Assembly: GCA_005406025.1 (NCBI GenBank)
Contig: BGZK01001224.1
Location: 1 to 64,000 of the forward strand
Source of the DNA: Eumeta japonica
Lineage: Eukaryota; Arthropoda; Insecta; Lepidoptera; Psychidae
Direction of reading: 5' to 3'
DNA length: 64,000 nucleotides
The notes under the pieces are model-generated. The model was not told the origin of the DNA. It ran no database searches and saw only the letters and a program-made list of their open reading frames with translations. This document shows, one piece after another, positions 23,246-35,649 of the stretch. Each line of letters begins with the position of its first letter. The stretch's first letter is position 1. Made by a program: the position numbers and the translations under genes.

Positions 23246-24384
23246 TGCCACAAATTTGGTCTGACAAAGATTTTTGTGATTTTTAGAACAGCATTTTTTG
23301 TTATTAAAGTTGTCTACCAAAGCTAGGAAAAGAAACCGATATAAAAACTCTTTCATAGCAATGTTTTATTTATTACATCAAGGTCGACAGTTACTGGAGA
23401 GTGATCAATCCAAATAAGTGCAAAAAACATGTTTCTTGAGTTACTGGATATTCATTATTTATTTCTTGATAAGATACTTTATAGACAAATTTAAGGTTAA
23501 ATACTAATTATTTTAGTGTAAATAAAAAAAGTGCCCGTTCGACAACCTGAAGTGAACGACACTAATAATTTTCATCTTGTGAGTACTTTAGGACTAATTT
23601 AATCAATCACGTTAACAATTAACAAACCGTCAACTTAAATTTACAATCTATTCTTCATAGAAAATAGTTAATAACTTAGTCTGAACGGCCTGAAAATTAA
23701 CATGGACTGGTGAAATGTGATCTTACTAGTCCAGTATTTATTACTAAAACAACTTAATTTCAAAGAAAAAAATTATCAATAACTGAAAAATCGATACTTT
23801 ATTGTATTTGATAAAATGAGTTCCTACGCGAAGATTTCAACTTTATTTTTAATATTGCAATAGACTTCTTTAATATAATGTCTTGGTATTGTTTTTCTAC
23901 ATACGATACGTCATTTATGTTGCACATATTTATAAACAAAACGCATATACTGTTATGCATAAAATTATGACTTATATAATTTTTTGGGGTGAGGCTACGA
24001 GATAATATGAAAATTGATATTAAAGATACGGGACAAGTGCGAATAAGGCACGCACCCTCAGGATTCAGTACAAGCATGATTATGAATGTAGACTTTTCAT
24101 CCATCAACTAGAGTCTGAACGAGTTTTGTATGTTTTCGATTTCAATATTGTTGAAATAGTGGTCCTGCAAATTCGGAAACTTAGATTGTTTTTTTTTTCA
24201 AAATATGCTACAAAAGTTTATAATAAAATACCTGAATTTTTGGGACTCATAATTTTCCGAGCAGGAATTTTTGATAAATGTTCTCCCGTACATCGGTCTA
24301 TATTTTAACTGCTAGTACAAGTTTGTAATAGAGTAAGTTTGTAATATATTTTAGTGTGATTATACATGATTTTCAATGATTTTC
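23246..24384. other. AT-rich intergenic DNA
   Basis: A 102-codon minus frame (23799-24107) and a 60-codon plus frame (24126-24308) are present without recognisable domains. Confidence 0.3.
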
Positions 24385-24640
24385 AGAATGCCTTTAATTG
24401 TGCTATGAAACCTTCTTTCTTGCCAAATTTCATGGTCTTGGGTCATTGAAATACCCTATAAGCTTTAATTTACTTTCAAGAGTAAAATTATTAGTTATAA
24501 TATGGGCTTATTTTCTAATTGCGCTGACTAAAATAGACATTTTTGAATAAATCAGTTACCTCCGCGATCTGGTCTTTCACTGATGTAACATATTTAGGGG
24601 AAAAAAACGGTCAACGATTTTAGGGTTCCGTGCTTCAAAT
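24385..24640. mobile_element. Fragment of the TTAGGGTTCCG element family
   Basis: CCAAATTTCATGGTCTTGGG with AATACCCTATAAGC, then TTTTAGGGTTCCGTGC at 24621-24636, recalls a common lepidopteran repeat ending in TTAGGGTTCCGT. Fuller copies lie at 44222-44962 and 60499-61240. This piece is mostly decayed. Confidence 0.4.
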
Positions 24641-24760
24641 TTTCGAAGTTCGTAACCATCTATTTCGAACAATTGGATGGTTAATATAAAACGAGTATTA
24701 TTTTCCAATAAATTATATTATACATTTATAAATACTGCAACGCGAAAATTATTCGCAACG

Positions 24761-24805
24761 GTAGGTACTGATAATTATCAGGTACTGATAATTATCAGTA
24801 CCTAC
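24761..24805. repeat. Perfect hairpin 1, 20-bp arms
   Basis: Arm GTAGGTACTGATAATTATCA (24761-24780), 5-nt spacer GGTAC, and exact inverted arm (24786-24805). The direct repeat GGTACTGATAATTATCA is also created across the spacer. Confidence 0.9.
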
Positions 24806-24807
24806 TT

Positions 24808-24851
24808 AAATATATGCATGATCAAATTATGATTTGATCATGCATATATTT
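24808..24851. repeat. Perfect hairpin 2, 20-bp arms
   Basis: Arm AAATATATGCATGATCAAAT (24808-24827), 4-nt loop TATG, and exact inverted arm (24832-24851). It begins two bases after hairpin 1 and is unrelated to it in sequence. Confidence 0.9.
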
Positions 24852-26155
24852 CATTCTTAATCTAGCTGTCGTGAGCCCTACAACGACTATGTTTACATTT
24901 ACGCCCATATAAATATAATTTGTTTTTAGTTCACAACTAAACAAAAGCGCATGCAGATGGCTGGCGGCCACTTATCTTCGACATTGCACTCAGAAAAACT
25001 ATAACAACTGCAGTTTAATAATCTATAATGAACCGAAAGTGCATATGTTATTGAAAATTACACACAATTAAACACATATTGAAAGGCACGTGTCCGACGA
25101 AAGCTTCAACCATGGAGAACGTACAAGTTACTCAGTGAGTCCTCGTGTACCTTTTAGTCTTCAACAATGATACCAGCTTCCGGTACGTCAAATGAAACCT
25201 GCAACACTGTTTAACAGCAATATCCTTACTTACAATAATGAAATTATATATGCTTGGGGCTTACTTAAGCACTAGCATTATGTTTTTTTTGGTTTACCGC
25301 CAAACTAGCGTTGTACTTATTTCAGGCTTAGTTTGAAAATTTTAGATATTGCTTGTTTGTAATGACACTCGATTCAATAAACCTTCTAATCTGAAAAGGA
25401 TTGATCAGGTTGTAATCGATGATATAAGAGGCTATCAATATACATGCTGTGCTACAAACCTCAATAGATTTGCCGTTGAGGTCCGATTACTTTGTTATCT
25501 CAGATAAAGTCGTAGATTTTTTTGTAAGTTACGGTAAGTGTGATTCACTTCTTTAACACATAGAAATGTGTATCAAAAACACATTTAAAACAACTTCTAT
25601 CCAATCATTGCAAAAAAAAGACTGACTATATATCCCTTGCGTTTAAATGCACTGCGCTAGAACGTTGTGCTCTTCAATATTAAATTTCTGTCATATGTGT
25701 TAAATTGTGAAAAATTTTAAAAAATGTTCATGAAAAACATATAAATATCTACAATGATTATTATTTCTTACCTTTATAGAATTAATCTGTTCAAATGTAA
25801 GGCGCAATATAATTGATAATTTAACCATACTTCAATATTAAATTAATTAATAACGAAAAGCAAGTCAAGCTGATAAATTGTGTTTCATCGTCATCGCGTT
25901 TTAACTAGAATTCACTGTACTATTTTTAAACTAATTGATTCTCATTTATAACAAATAATCACCTTAGCTATAAGCCAGGGACTCAATTTTTACGGAAACC
26001 GGACGAAAAATCGAACCAAGCCACTCACTAATTCAGTTCAATGCAATTCAAAAGATTTATTTAGAAAGACGTCCGTTAATAGACGCGAAATATTCTATTA
26101 CTACAAAATAGCAAGCACACATACTGAAACCTTTAAGATATCATTACACCTGCAC
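24852..26155. other. AT-rich intergenic DNA
   Basis: Nothing is recognised. Confidence 0.35.
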
Positions 26156-26159
26156 CATC

Positions 26160-26480
26160 CGAGTCGTAGAAGTCAAGTGAGTGTCGCGGGCGAGATCTTA
26201 CCACTTGAATATTGTCGCCCGCGGCCGGCGTGCCGGTCCGCACGTAACTATACAGCGCCGCTGCAGGTGTGCCCGACGACCCTGAATTCGTCTCGACACT
26301 TCAGTCTCCGTCGTGCCGTGACAAATTTTTTCTGCCGCAGTTTCTCCTCGTTCACGTCCTCCGTTCCGGGCGGAAAAATCGTTTCAGATTAAAGCCTCCT
26401 CCGCCGAGCGTCGTCGGATCGTCGTTTGAAGTGTTCGATTTCCTCTACAGCCTTGTAAGCTGGTATTTTAGTGAGCTATT
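26160..26480 (+). promoter_or_regulatory. CpG-rich island, possible promoter and first exon
   Basis: A 300-bp CpG-rich block contains an insect initiator match (CTTCAGTCTCC near 26306) followed by pyrimidine-rich sequence. A possible splice donor lies at about 26452-26460 (CCTTGTAAGC). Two overlapping frames (71 and 76 codons) cross it without domains. The orientation is a guess from the initiator and donor. If real it would be an untranslated first exon; an enhancer is the alternative. Confidence 0.25.
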
Positions 26481-27425
26481 TTTCACCTTATTCGATTGAC
26501 TGACATGCGCATTAATATATGTTTGCGAATGAGAGAAAAACGAGTTTACTCTACGAAAACGATTTTCTAGAAATACTGTATATGTAATAAGCAAAAACAA
26601 TAAATACACGCATCTCTTATAATATTGAAAGCATATATAAAATTTAATTCATATTTAAATATATAGATTTTATGTTATATATTACACATTAACAACATTA
26701 ACTTGTAAAACTTTGAAACTTGAAAACTCGTCATTAAACAATTGGCAGTCGTGGCAATAACGCTTAAAATTGTATATATCAAAAACTTAACTGCGTTAAA
26801 AATAGTATACCTATACGTCAGCAATAATATGAAAATAAACGATGAATTCAATTCAAAACGATATAAGATGAAACTAGATTTTGCTCCCTATCTATCTTGC
26901 CTACCGCAGGTTATCTTAAAATCAATTCTTAGGTAGGCGTAAGTAAGGTGTTAGGTAGATAGTTAGAGTACTCAAATACAATTTTTATAATGAATCACGG
27001 TACATCACCTCTTAAAATTAACGAACAACAAAAGGAAACGAGTTATTATCGACAGAAAACGGTGCTTTGTAATAGATTTTTTAAATTGATCAATTAAAAT
27101 TAATGAGATGTACGGGAGCCGTACAGTACTTTTTTTTACACCAAAAATTAAGATGATCTGAAACGTAAGACCGACTATACTTAGTAAGTAATAAAACAAG
27201 AGTAGCAAAGTAAAAAAGTATTATTTGTATGTATTATTAAAATAATTATAAAAAAAATATCTGAAGTAATTAAGGCTGTGTAATATATTGACGGATAATG
27301 CCAATGCGTTACTGCAACGAGCATAATGTAATCGTAATATAAAACTTTTGTTTAATTACATACAACATTGGAATAATCCTATGTTTATGATATCGGATTT
27401 TGATGTATTTCGGACACATTCGTGG
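26481..27425. other. AT-rich intergenic DNA
   Basis: Nothing is recognised. Confidence 0.35.
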
Positions 27426-27459
27426 TCAGTTGGCGTGCTACAGCGTCTAGTTCTTATTG

Positions 27460-27651
27460 TCACATTTTTGAAGCATACCCTCCCATAATCTTTTGACGTG
27501 AATACGTCTTTAAATTTGCTTCCATAGTGGGAGGCAATTCAGAAAACTGATGATAACAAAATCGGGGGAAACAGTGTGATGCTGCAGCTAAATATCTATC
27601 ATCTACATGTAAAATTTGATTACACCAATCGATAGCTAAACGATCAAACAA
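27460..27651 (-). other. 63-codon open frame of unknown origin
   Basis: The translation has balanced, protein-like composition rather than the low-complexity look of nearby frames. It includes FDRLAIDWCNQILHVDDRYL, then AAASHCFPRFCYHQFSEL, then a basic C-terminus ending SRQKIMGGYASKM. Two Cys-x3-Phe/Pro-type spacings are visible, but I recognise no family. It could be an exon, a fragment of an unidentified transposase, or chance. No TIR, splice site or poly(A) signal clearly brackets it. Confidence 0.2.
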
Positions 27652-27654
27652 TTC

Positions 27655-30045
27655 TCATTACACTTAGTGGGACTTGAAGCATCGGGCGCAGCGGAAGGGG
27701 AAAAGCAGATATTTTGAGGTTGTTTCATTACGTGACAAAATTTCTTTTTAGTATAAATTTCGACTGGGAGAAGCTACGATATTCGTTTGAGTTTCAATCG
27801 GAAGTAATGCTCAAGGACCACCACCAGGGACCGCCACCAACGCTTCGCCGACACCGTAAGATAGTCTATGTTGATTCAGGATTACATCATTATCGACTTG
27901 GTGCCGTGTTGGCGTGTGTTATATATATTCGCATGTCTGTGACAGAATTACATAATTACGTGTATTTTTTATTAATTATTACATAATTTTTAATTAAAAA
28001 GAAATTCCTTTTCATCTAGTTACACTAACTTCCAGTAAAACTGTAGTTATTTTCAAAGGAAATATTTATACAGAGAAACATCAAAGACTTTTGACCTTTA
28101 CCTACAAACAATATTTAATTTGTTAGTTGGATTGGACTCGGTAGCGCTAATGGCTTATATCTAGTTTTTAAGCTACAAGTAGGTGTTGCCTGTTGAAGAC
28201 GACAGATATACGTACAAATGCAGTTACTCCTCAACAAATTGAGTATAAAACTCTATGCAGAATACATCACTAGAAATAGTTAATAGGTTAATATGCAACC
28301 TCTACAATTTTTCTATCAAGTCAGTAACACACAAGCTACTGAATCTCGAATTCTTATGTAAGTACGTAAATTATGAGAAAACATTAACATCTTTTCAACC
28401 AGCATTAAGTTACCGCAATAGATGATAATACTTGAAAGTGTTATAATTTACGCTTCGTTCTCGAGATGAGAAAAAACATTAGGTATAAATATGATAGAAC
28501 TTTATTTGTAACTTCAATTAATCATCAACCAAAAATAGAATTTTGTAGTACTTTAATATTTTAATAAAAGTTTTCTGGACATGACATGTGCTTAGTTTGA
28601 GCATTCAATAATCGTACTGGATATGCCATTTGAATATATATTGTAAAAGAATTAATTTATAGAGCAGAATTATATTTTATTTCTTAGAGATTTTTTTGGT
28701 ATTTTCTATGATGAATGAAAATAACTGAACTTTCACCAAAAGTATGTGATTAGATTTCATTAGCTTTAACATCACAAACTCTTTATTCTGTAGTTACAGA
28801 GAAGTGCTATTTAGTAGAAAAATCTATTGTATATAAATGAATCTAATAAATTTAAACTAAATAAATTAATTATGATTGATTATGAGATTTATTTATTTAT
28901 AGTTTAGAAGGCTTATAATTGAATAATTTAGTGATTATTACTCAAAGTGTCTCACTAGAAAGTAATGCGGCGAAGCTTGAATTTTCAGCTTCAAATACGT
29001 GACATATTATTTGAAAAGGTTTCAGGTATAGGCCATCGCGAACCAAAACGACTTCTACATTTAATTTTATCTCTAAAATTGAACCAACAATGGCAGACGG
29101 AGCGAAAGAAAAACCTTTGAAATTCTGAAGATGAGAGTACAATTAGAGGGAATGTAAGGGCTCCAGATTTCGTTACAATAATTGAAGGGAAAAAAAAAGA
29201 GAGACGCTCCCTTCTGTGCGCCGTCGCAGTACTTCGAGCTTAAAATTATTTATAAGCACGAAGGCTTGCGAAACGACGTAAACGTATATTTTTTTAATTC
29301 TCATCTTAGATGAAAGGAAATAATTATCTATTTCCGTATCGATATTTGTATCCTTATAACTTCGTCTCTGTAATGTATGTGGATGATGGAAGGTCCATAA
29401 TAGTACATTTTACGTTTTTTTATGGCGCACATAGAAGCTGTGAAACGGATTTGCATCGGTTGTGATTATGAATAATTATAATATTGGAACCCAGGATATC
29501 ACAGAAGTACGTGAATTTATTCAACCGAAATTGGTTTTAGTTATTCATTATATAAAAATTTCTTCTTAGGTGGTTTGATGGTATGGTACAAAAATAGGAG
29601 GCAATAAGTCAATATTGCTGTTAACTGTGAACGATGCCTTTCCAGCTCAGAGTTCAATTATTCACCACACTAGATTGTGAGAGCGGTGGTGGTTAGGTTA
29701 GGTTAATAATAATATAACTTATATAGTCATTGTTGATATATTATTCATTTCGATTGCATAATTTAGTTTAAATTTAATTTTATTAGAATACGAATGAGTT
29801 CTATTCTATTTAATTTACGAAAAATCGATATTACTATTTTTCCCCATTTCAAGAATTTTTCGTTAACGGCTTAGTCATTCATTCAATCAGTTTTCAAAGC
29901 CAAATCAATTCCTAGGGAAACAAAATAAAATGAGGTAAATGAAATTTGCGAAAAAAAACTGGCTAATTGGTTTTTTTTAAAGCAAGAGCTAACTGCTTTT
30001 GGAATGAACAATATTAGAAGCAATCCTTTGGTGGCTGCTACAACG
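27655..30045. other. AT-rich intergenic DNA
   Basis: A 90-codon frame (27714-27986) has no recognised domain. GGTTAGGTTAGGTTAA at 29691-29706 is three chance-scale TTAGG units. Nothing else is recognised. Confidence 0.3.
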
Positions 30046-30049
30046 CAGT

Positions 30050-30160
30050 ATCCACGCTTTCATTGTTCAAACCAGAGGAGGGTCTGAACAGCAAACCAGT
30101 CAAACTTATGGATCATCCTCCTTACAGTTCCGATTTGACACCATGTGCACGTGGAGAAGC
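30050..30160 (+). pseudogene. Scrap of irritans-type mariner transposase
   Basis: Reading 30081-30149 in one frame gives GLNSKPVKLMDHPPYSSDLT followed by PC. This corresponds to the HPPYSPDLAPCD block that carries the third catalytic aspartate of mariner DDD transposases. Here the residue after PC is Ala, so that aspartate is lost or out of frame. Sequence on either side is too decayed to extend, and no terminal repeats are seen. Confidence 0.6.
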
Positions 30161-30465
30161 TCTTAAGAGTTTCCTTTAAACACTTCTGTTACGGACAGCC
30201 ACGCTCCTAGTATTGATTTGCGAATAAATGTGTATGATTTTATAAAAACGGACTTAGGTTAAGGATTTACATAATTTAAATAGTTGTCTTATTATTACCC
30301 GGGTAGGAATTAGTTATTAAGAATTGCTTATACGTAATGTTTTTGAGATGTTAGCCTATATTTATTGTTTGTTTTATTTAATGGAATATTTCTTGCCTTG
30401 TTTGTTTTTATTGTGTTTTGTCGTATTTAATAATAAAACACGAAATTTTGTGATGCGCATATGAG
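30161..30465. other. AT-rich intergenic DNA
   Basis: Nothing is recognised. Confidence 0.3.
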
Positions 30466-30765
30466 TTGCATATAAAATTGTGCTTTGACGGGGGTCGACG
30501 ACCAATGAGAGGCCGAAAACCGCTGCAGTCTAAACGATACGACCGCAAATCGGTGTACCAAGTGCATATGGCGTTCATACATAAAATATGTAAACTACGC
30601 GGCTACGTCCTCTCGAATATAATTTATGCAGCTCATCTGCAGGCGGATGCGCTATCTATATTGCAGCGGAATTGGTGCATCCGTCAACATGTTCACAGGA
30701 TGGAAGAAGAGGTTCGTCACAGAGTCTCCCTTCCACCCAAAGACGATCTGGATACCACCATTTAA
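30466..30765 (+). other. 99-codon open frame with near-50% GC, unknown
   Basis: The frame (start MHIKLCFDGGRRPMRGRKPL) runs to a TAA at 30763-30765. It is less AT-rich than its flanks and its C-terminus is charged (HRMEEEVRHRVSLPPKDD). No domain, signal peptide or membrane segment is seen. It may be an exon, a repeat fragment or chance. Confidence 0.15.
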
Positions 30766-30769
30766 TATC

Positions 30770-32030
30770 AATTAATCAATCAAATAAATCAACCATTAAC
30801 TTAAATATTCAAATAAAGCGATAACTCATATCTCACCTAATTAATTATAAATAAATTTATCGTCAACTCATTCCTAACTAAAGTCAACGATACTTCACTT
30901 AATTATCTAAATCAAAGTATACAAATATCACTCCTAATGCAATTCATGAGGTCAGCCATAATCATATCTAATGATACAACTCATGATGTTAACCATAAAT
31001 TGTCTCTATATCAAGATGTGAACAAACATGATATTAAAATACGTGTAGTGAAATGTATTTAAATTTGTAATATAACCTCAAATTTAATATCTTCGGACAG
31101 ACAAATTAAGGCTAATTTCTTATAGCATAATATGTAGTGTGTACGTTCTCTTTATATATACTTTACGGATGGTCAAGCATGCTTTAAAGAACGACATGTC
31201 CATGACAATTTATGTAAATCGAACTCGTCTTTCTTACAATTATTTCTTTTTATTTACTTTTTTTTATATATACTTATAAAAAAACACGTTAGTCGAACTA
31301 AAGACGTCCGAAACAAAACACTGTTTTTTTTATTATTATTTTCAACACCACAAGCTCATCTAAAGGAAATTACTTACACGGCGTTTCAATGAACCCGAAA
31401 TATATTTCAGTATTTTTATTTGTAGACCTAAGAATCCGTTTCAGCAATAATTAAGAAGCAATTACGCGATCAACGATTTTCATCACCAGAATAGGTTGCC
31501 GAAGAGCATGAAAAACATGTTTTCGAGGTAACCAGGGAGGAGTGGAGGAGTTTTCGAAATAGGTTTATTCGTATGAAAGTGCGTTCATGCTAACGGAGAA
31601 TGCTTTGAGAAGCCATAAATTTATTTTTGTCCATTCTTAGTATTTTTTTTTCATTCAATTTAAAAATTACTATATTTTTTCTCATTCATTTCAGAAATTT
31701 TCAGTGCGCCCTACGTACACAAAGACGTGAATGCGTATGCAGATCAAGCCAACAAAAGCGTGTTAAAATAATACACATGTAGCGGTATATTTATTGATAG
31801 TATTCCAAAACTTGCCGAGATCCCCGCATATCATTATACAGTGTCATCATAATTTCACAGAAAGGCAAGTTTTGAACCGATGCAACGACCAAAAGTGCGT
31901 GTCATTTCACTCTTTAGAATTTTTAGAATTTTTTTAGAATTTAATATGTTAGACACGTGACTCAACGACAACGTGTCCATTTCCGACGTGCAATTTTCGC
32001 TTCCACTTCTGTCGCTTTTTGTCTATGCTC
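30770..32030. other. AT-rich intergenic DNA
   Basis: Nothing is recognised. Confidence 0.35.
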
Positions 32031-32034
32031 AGTG

Positions 32035-32420
32035 CTCTAATTCGCTAACAACGAGAATGAGGTAAAACGCCGAGTCGAATTAACAGTGTTACAATATTCG
32101 TCTGTATACAGCGACGCAATTTAAACGAGGGAACGATATTACAGTCGGTGTCTTTTATATTTTTTTTATTTCGCTAAAAAAAAAAGATGGCTCTTTGTCG
32201 GCGAAGTTAACGCAACATCATACTTCTGCGAGAGTCGTGATGTGGGGTTTAGGCGGGGCGATAAAAAATTACCATCCATGATTTCGCCGGTTGTTGAATA
32301 AAAAGCGGGAAATACGCCATATACACAATTATTACGTATGCACGCAACATACGGACGGGGGCGAATATAGCTTATAAATGAGAGTTCTTGTTTGAAATGA
32401 AGCATTGTTCTTTGATTCAA
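32035..32420. promoter_or_regulatory. Moderately GC-rich block with ATAAA-containing motifs
   Basis: GGCGGGGCGATAAAAAATTA (32252-32271) and TTGAATAAAAAGCGGG lie in a locally CpG-containing block. The pattern of AT-rich homeodomain-like cores set in GC-rich sequence resembles the other islands. An 84-codon minus frame here is not convincing. Confidence 0.2.
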
Positions 32421-33155
32421 TGTCTAATAGGAAATAATCACTGTGCGTAATTTTAAAAAAAAAAGCAGATTTTTATAAAATATCGAACGTCGGACTATGT
32501 GTTAATGTGATATATGTGTTAAAAATATTTATGTGGGCATATCTGATATTTTAGGCATCTATACTAATAATATAAAGCTGAAATTTAGCCTGTTCTTTGA
32601 GGAAAGTTTTATTTAATGTATTTTAATTATAATTTAATTAAAAAGATGCATTTACATGCTCATCATGTGTATGAAATAAGTATGAATAATTTATAGTCAA
32701 AACGAGTGAAATGGTGAATATTCAGCTGGTTTTATATGGATATATTTAGAAACTCAAATTTATAATCTTATTAAAATGTCTGGTATTTCAATTTATAAAC
32801 TGAACAAAAAATAAAATTAAAAAAAAGCATTATTGTAGGTACATAGTTACCATACAATATATTCTAATGTAGGTCACTTAAGTTAATTAAAAAACGAATA
32901 GATTTTTTTAAATAAACTCTTAAAAAGCAATTAACAAAAATTTACAATAACACAGGACTACTTCAGTTAATTCATCCAATGATTCGCAAGAATATAATAC
33001 GATTAAGCAATTCCATGCTTAAATATAGTTAAGACATCGAACGAATCAAACTAGCTGTCTAGCCTTTTGGTAAGCTCGTATTATTAAAGTGTAACCAATC
33101 GTCTTATATATCGCTTACTGCGGCCAACTTATTACTTTAATAAGAGAATGCGCAC
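32421..33155. other. AT-rich DNA with a short repeat end
   Basis: ATCTATACTAATAATATAAA (32559-32578) resembles the conserved end of a widespread lepidopteran repeat. The remainder is unassigned. Confidence 0.3.
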
Positions 33156-33159
33156 ATGG

Positions 33160-33490
33160 TTCTAACGTGCCCGTCCGTGCTGTGTCATTGCGGTAATAGA
33201 CGTTACAAAGTGATTCCCCTTGGGGGGGAATGGGGATTCCCCTCTATCGGCAGTTTCCGGTCGCGCCGGAACGACTGCGGAAGATATTATCCCGGAGAAA
33301 TCCCGTAAAAGAATCACAGCATCCTTTATTCGTAGTTGACAGATTTAATTTTTCCTCCCTAAGGAGAAACTATCGGATTCCTTCCTGCTTTATTTTATTG
33401 TTTCCTTCCCTCGGTCGGGACTTTTATCTTAGTTTGTTAAGGACGTTTTATATTTTTTCTTTCTGTCGCAAAATCTTTTAAAATGTTTGG
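33160..33490. promoter_or_regulatory. GC-richer block with a perfect kappaB palindrome
   Basis: GGGGATTCCCC at 33232-33242 is a perfect Rel/kappaB-type site. An imperfect partner (GATTCCCCTTGGGGGGGAAT) lies immediately upstream. Pyrimidine-rich sequence follows. An 83-codon frame starts here but has no domain. A Rel-responsive element is possible. Confidence 0.25.
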
Positions 33491-34260
33491 TACGGTGGGT
33501 AAATGGAAATAGTTAACAGATCAGTTAACAGAGTAGTTTAGGTAAGTAAAAATGAACGAAGTGTTGATGTAGGTATATATCCCAAAATTTATTTAGTAAA
33601 ATGACTTCAATTTCCGAAATTCGAAATGGAAAACACTAGTTTACATGTTCGGTTTATTTCTCAAGGATACGTTCTGTAACTTCAATTCCATCCCTGAAGC
33701 GGTCCAATGTAAATGCCTACGTGACTTCACTGCACGACTACTGAGGCGTAGGCATATGTTGTAATGTGGAGTGACAGCCGAAGCGATAGTTAAGTATATG
33801 TATAGTTGTATAAGTTGATATATGAGTGATAATACCACTAGTCGTTAACTTAGATCATCTTCAATTTTATGTAAATGAAGTTAGAACAAATTAGCATACG
33901 CAAAGGAATATTACAATTATAAGTTGACTAGTGAAATATTTAAATTATAATTATATTTTCATATATCGATAGGTGTTATTAGTTAATTCATTACAGCGCT
34001 ATGTTTCAAACTCACATTTGCAATAATCAACTGCTAACTGTTAAAGTTCAATCTAAATACGTCGAAATACGTTATTTTAATTTCACAATTGACAGTTAAC
34101 TAAGGTATTCTTATAGATATCAGTGACATTAAAATTAATGTTACAAATACAATAAATGATAGTGTTTACACATTAAATGCATTTATTTATGGGGTAGAAT
34201 ATTTCAAATGTAATAAATTTTGTTTGTTTGTGTTGGATGTGACATGTTTAAGAATTGTTT
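33491..34260. other. AT-rich intergenic DNA
   Basis: Nothing is recognised. Confidence 0.35.
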
Positions 34261-34284
34261 GTCATAGATAATTCATTGCCTTGT

Positions 34285-34395
34285 TTACGCACTCGAAGAA
34301 CGTTTGAGACGGCTAGTCTAGTCGGAGCCAGTGAAGTCAGTTTTATTTCTGCGATCAGTTCAATTATCAGTAAAGTGTAAGCAACAATGAACTAT
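34285..34395 (+). promoter_or_regulatory. Candidate transcription start region
   Basis: Three insect initiator-like TCAGT pentamers occur within about 35 bp (34337-34372), following AACGTTTGAGACGGC. A donor-like AAAGTGTAAGC follows at about 34371-34381. No coding exon is identified downstream. This is weak motif-level evidence only. Confidence 0.15.
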
Positions 34396-34399
34396 AAGC

Positions 34400-35645
34400 A
34401 TTAAAATCATTACGAGGTGAATTACTGAAATTATGGTCTCTCTGAGTTTTTAGTACTTTTCTGTATGTTTGCTTTTCATCCCGTCTTAATCCTTGATAGC
34501 ACAATAGGGTTATTACGTGTTTAACATTATGGAATTTGAAAGTTTTGCCCAAAAATAACTCAAACAGCAATTTTTTATTAGTTTTTATTTTACCTAAGAG
34601 TTTTATATAAAGTTTGACGCTTTTATGTAATACAATCTTTAAAAGAAAAAACTAAAAAAAAAGCTTTGAAAATAACATCTTATTTGTGTAGAAATTCACC
34701 TTAATGTTTTACTTATTGTTCGTTTTGTTATTTATTAGGATACACGCCATATAAAAAAAAAAAGTGAAAATTTTAACAAATTGCTTATAACTGTTCAAAA
34801 TAAGCAAATTAGCAAATAAATAAGCGAATCTACTCTTTAAAGATACGTTAAAGAGACAGTTGAAGGCATAAACAAATGGCGTAAACCTTTTAGCAATAGG
34901 ATCCCGTTGGCAGCCTATTCGTACGAAATCGTAAAAACAACAGTCAAACGAAAAGTTATCGTCACATGTTCACTCAATCGACTCCTTATTATCCATGCTC
35001 ATAAATTTTCAGTTTTCTGAGCGACAGTCTAGAAAATAAGCTCGAAGACAGCTATTTCTTTCCCCTTCACCGAGTTTTCTTATTTGAGGATCTACCTCAA
35101 CTTACGTAATTAAGTAGCTCTTATTCAACTGTCCTCGTTAGTTGTAAATTCGACTTTAGTTCGTCACATCGTTGTTTTGGAAACTGATAATCTAAACAGT
35201 CATCTACATATGTCAAAACTACTTGTGACAGACAAACAGACTGACGCTGAGGTGATTGCACAAACGATTCGTTTTAGCGAGTTGGGCATGGAATTGTATA
35301 AAAATATTGATACGTGGCTTTGAACACTAAAACGTTTTCTCAAAAACTTTGCTTCGTTTATATAGATCAACGAGACGACCCTTACACAGTTCATATTTTT
35401 AATGTCATACTCAATTAAGGGGAAACGTAACGAAAATCATACTTAACGTATTCGTCAGTCAAATTCTATATTTGCCAGTGTACAGAAGCCTAAATATGAC
35501 TTAAATACATTTTTTTTTAATAAGATTTTTGTCTATAAGCAAATTGAACATTTGCAGATGTACATAAAAAATAAACTCACATGGGTCGAAAATAAATCTG
35601 TATTATCATATTCAGCGTGGGTTATTTTAATCGAGCAATTGAGAC
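34400..35645. other. AT-rich intergenic DNA
   Basis: Nothing is recognised. Confidence 0.35.
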
Positions 35646-35649
35646 ACAG

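Noticed and set aside
24761..24851. Rho-independent terminator or canonical microRNA precursor
   Set aside because: Bacterial signals do not apply, and 20-bp perfect arms with 4-5-nt loops are too short for a usual pre-miRNA; no known insect miRNA sequence was recognised.
29691..29706. GGTTAGGTTAGGTTAA, three TTAGG units as interstitial telomere repeat
   Set aside because: Too short; three pentamers are expected by chance or from simple repeats in a genome this size.
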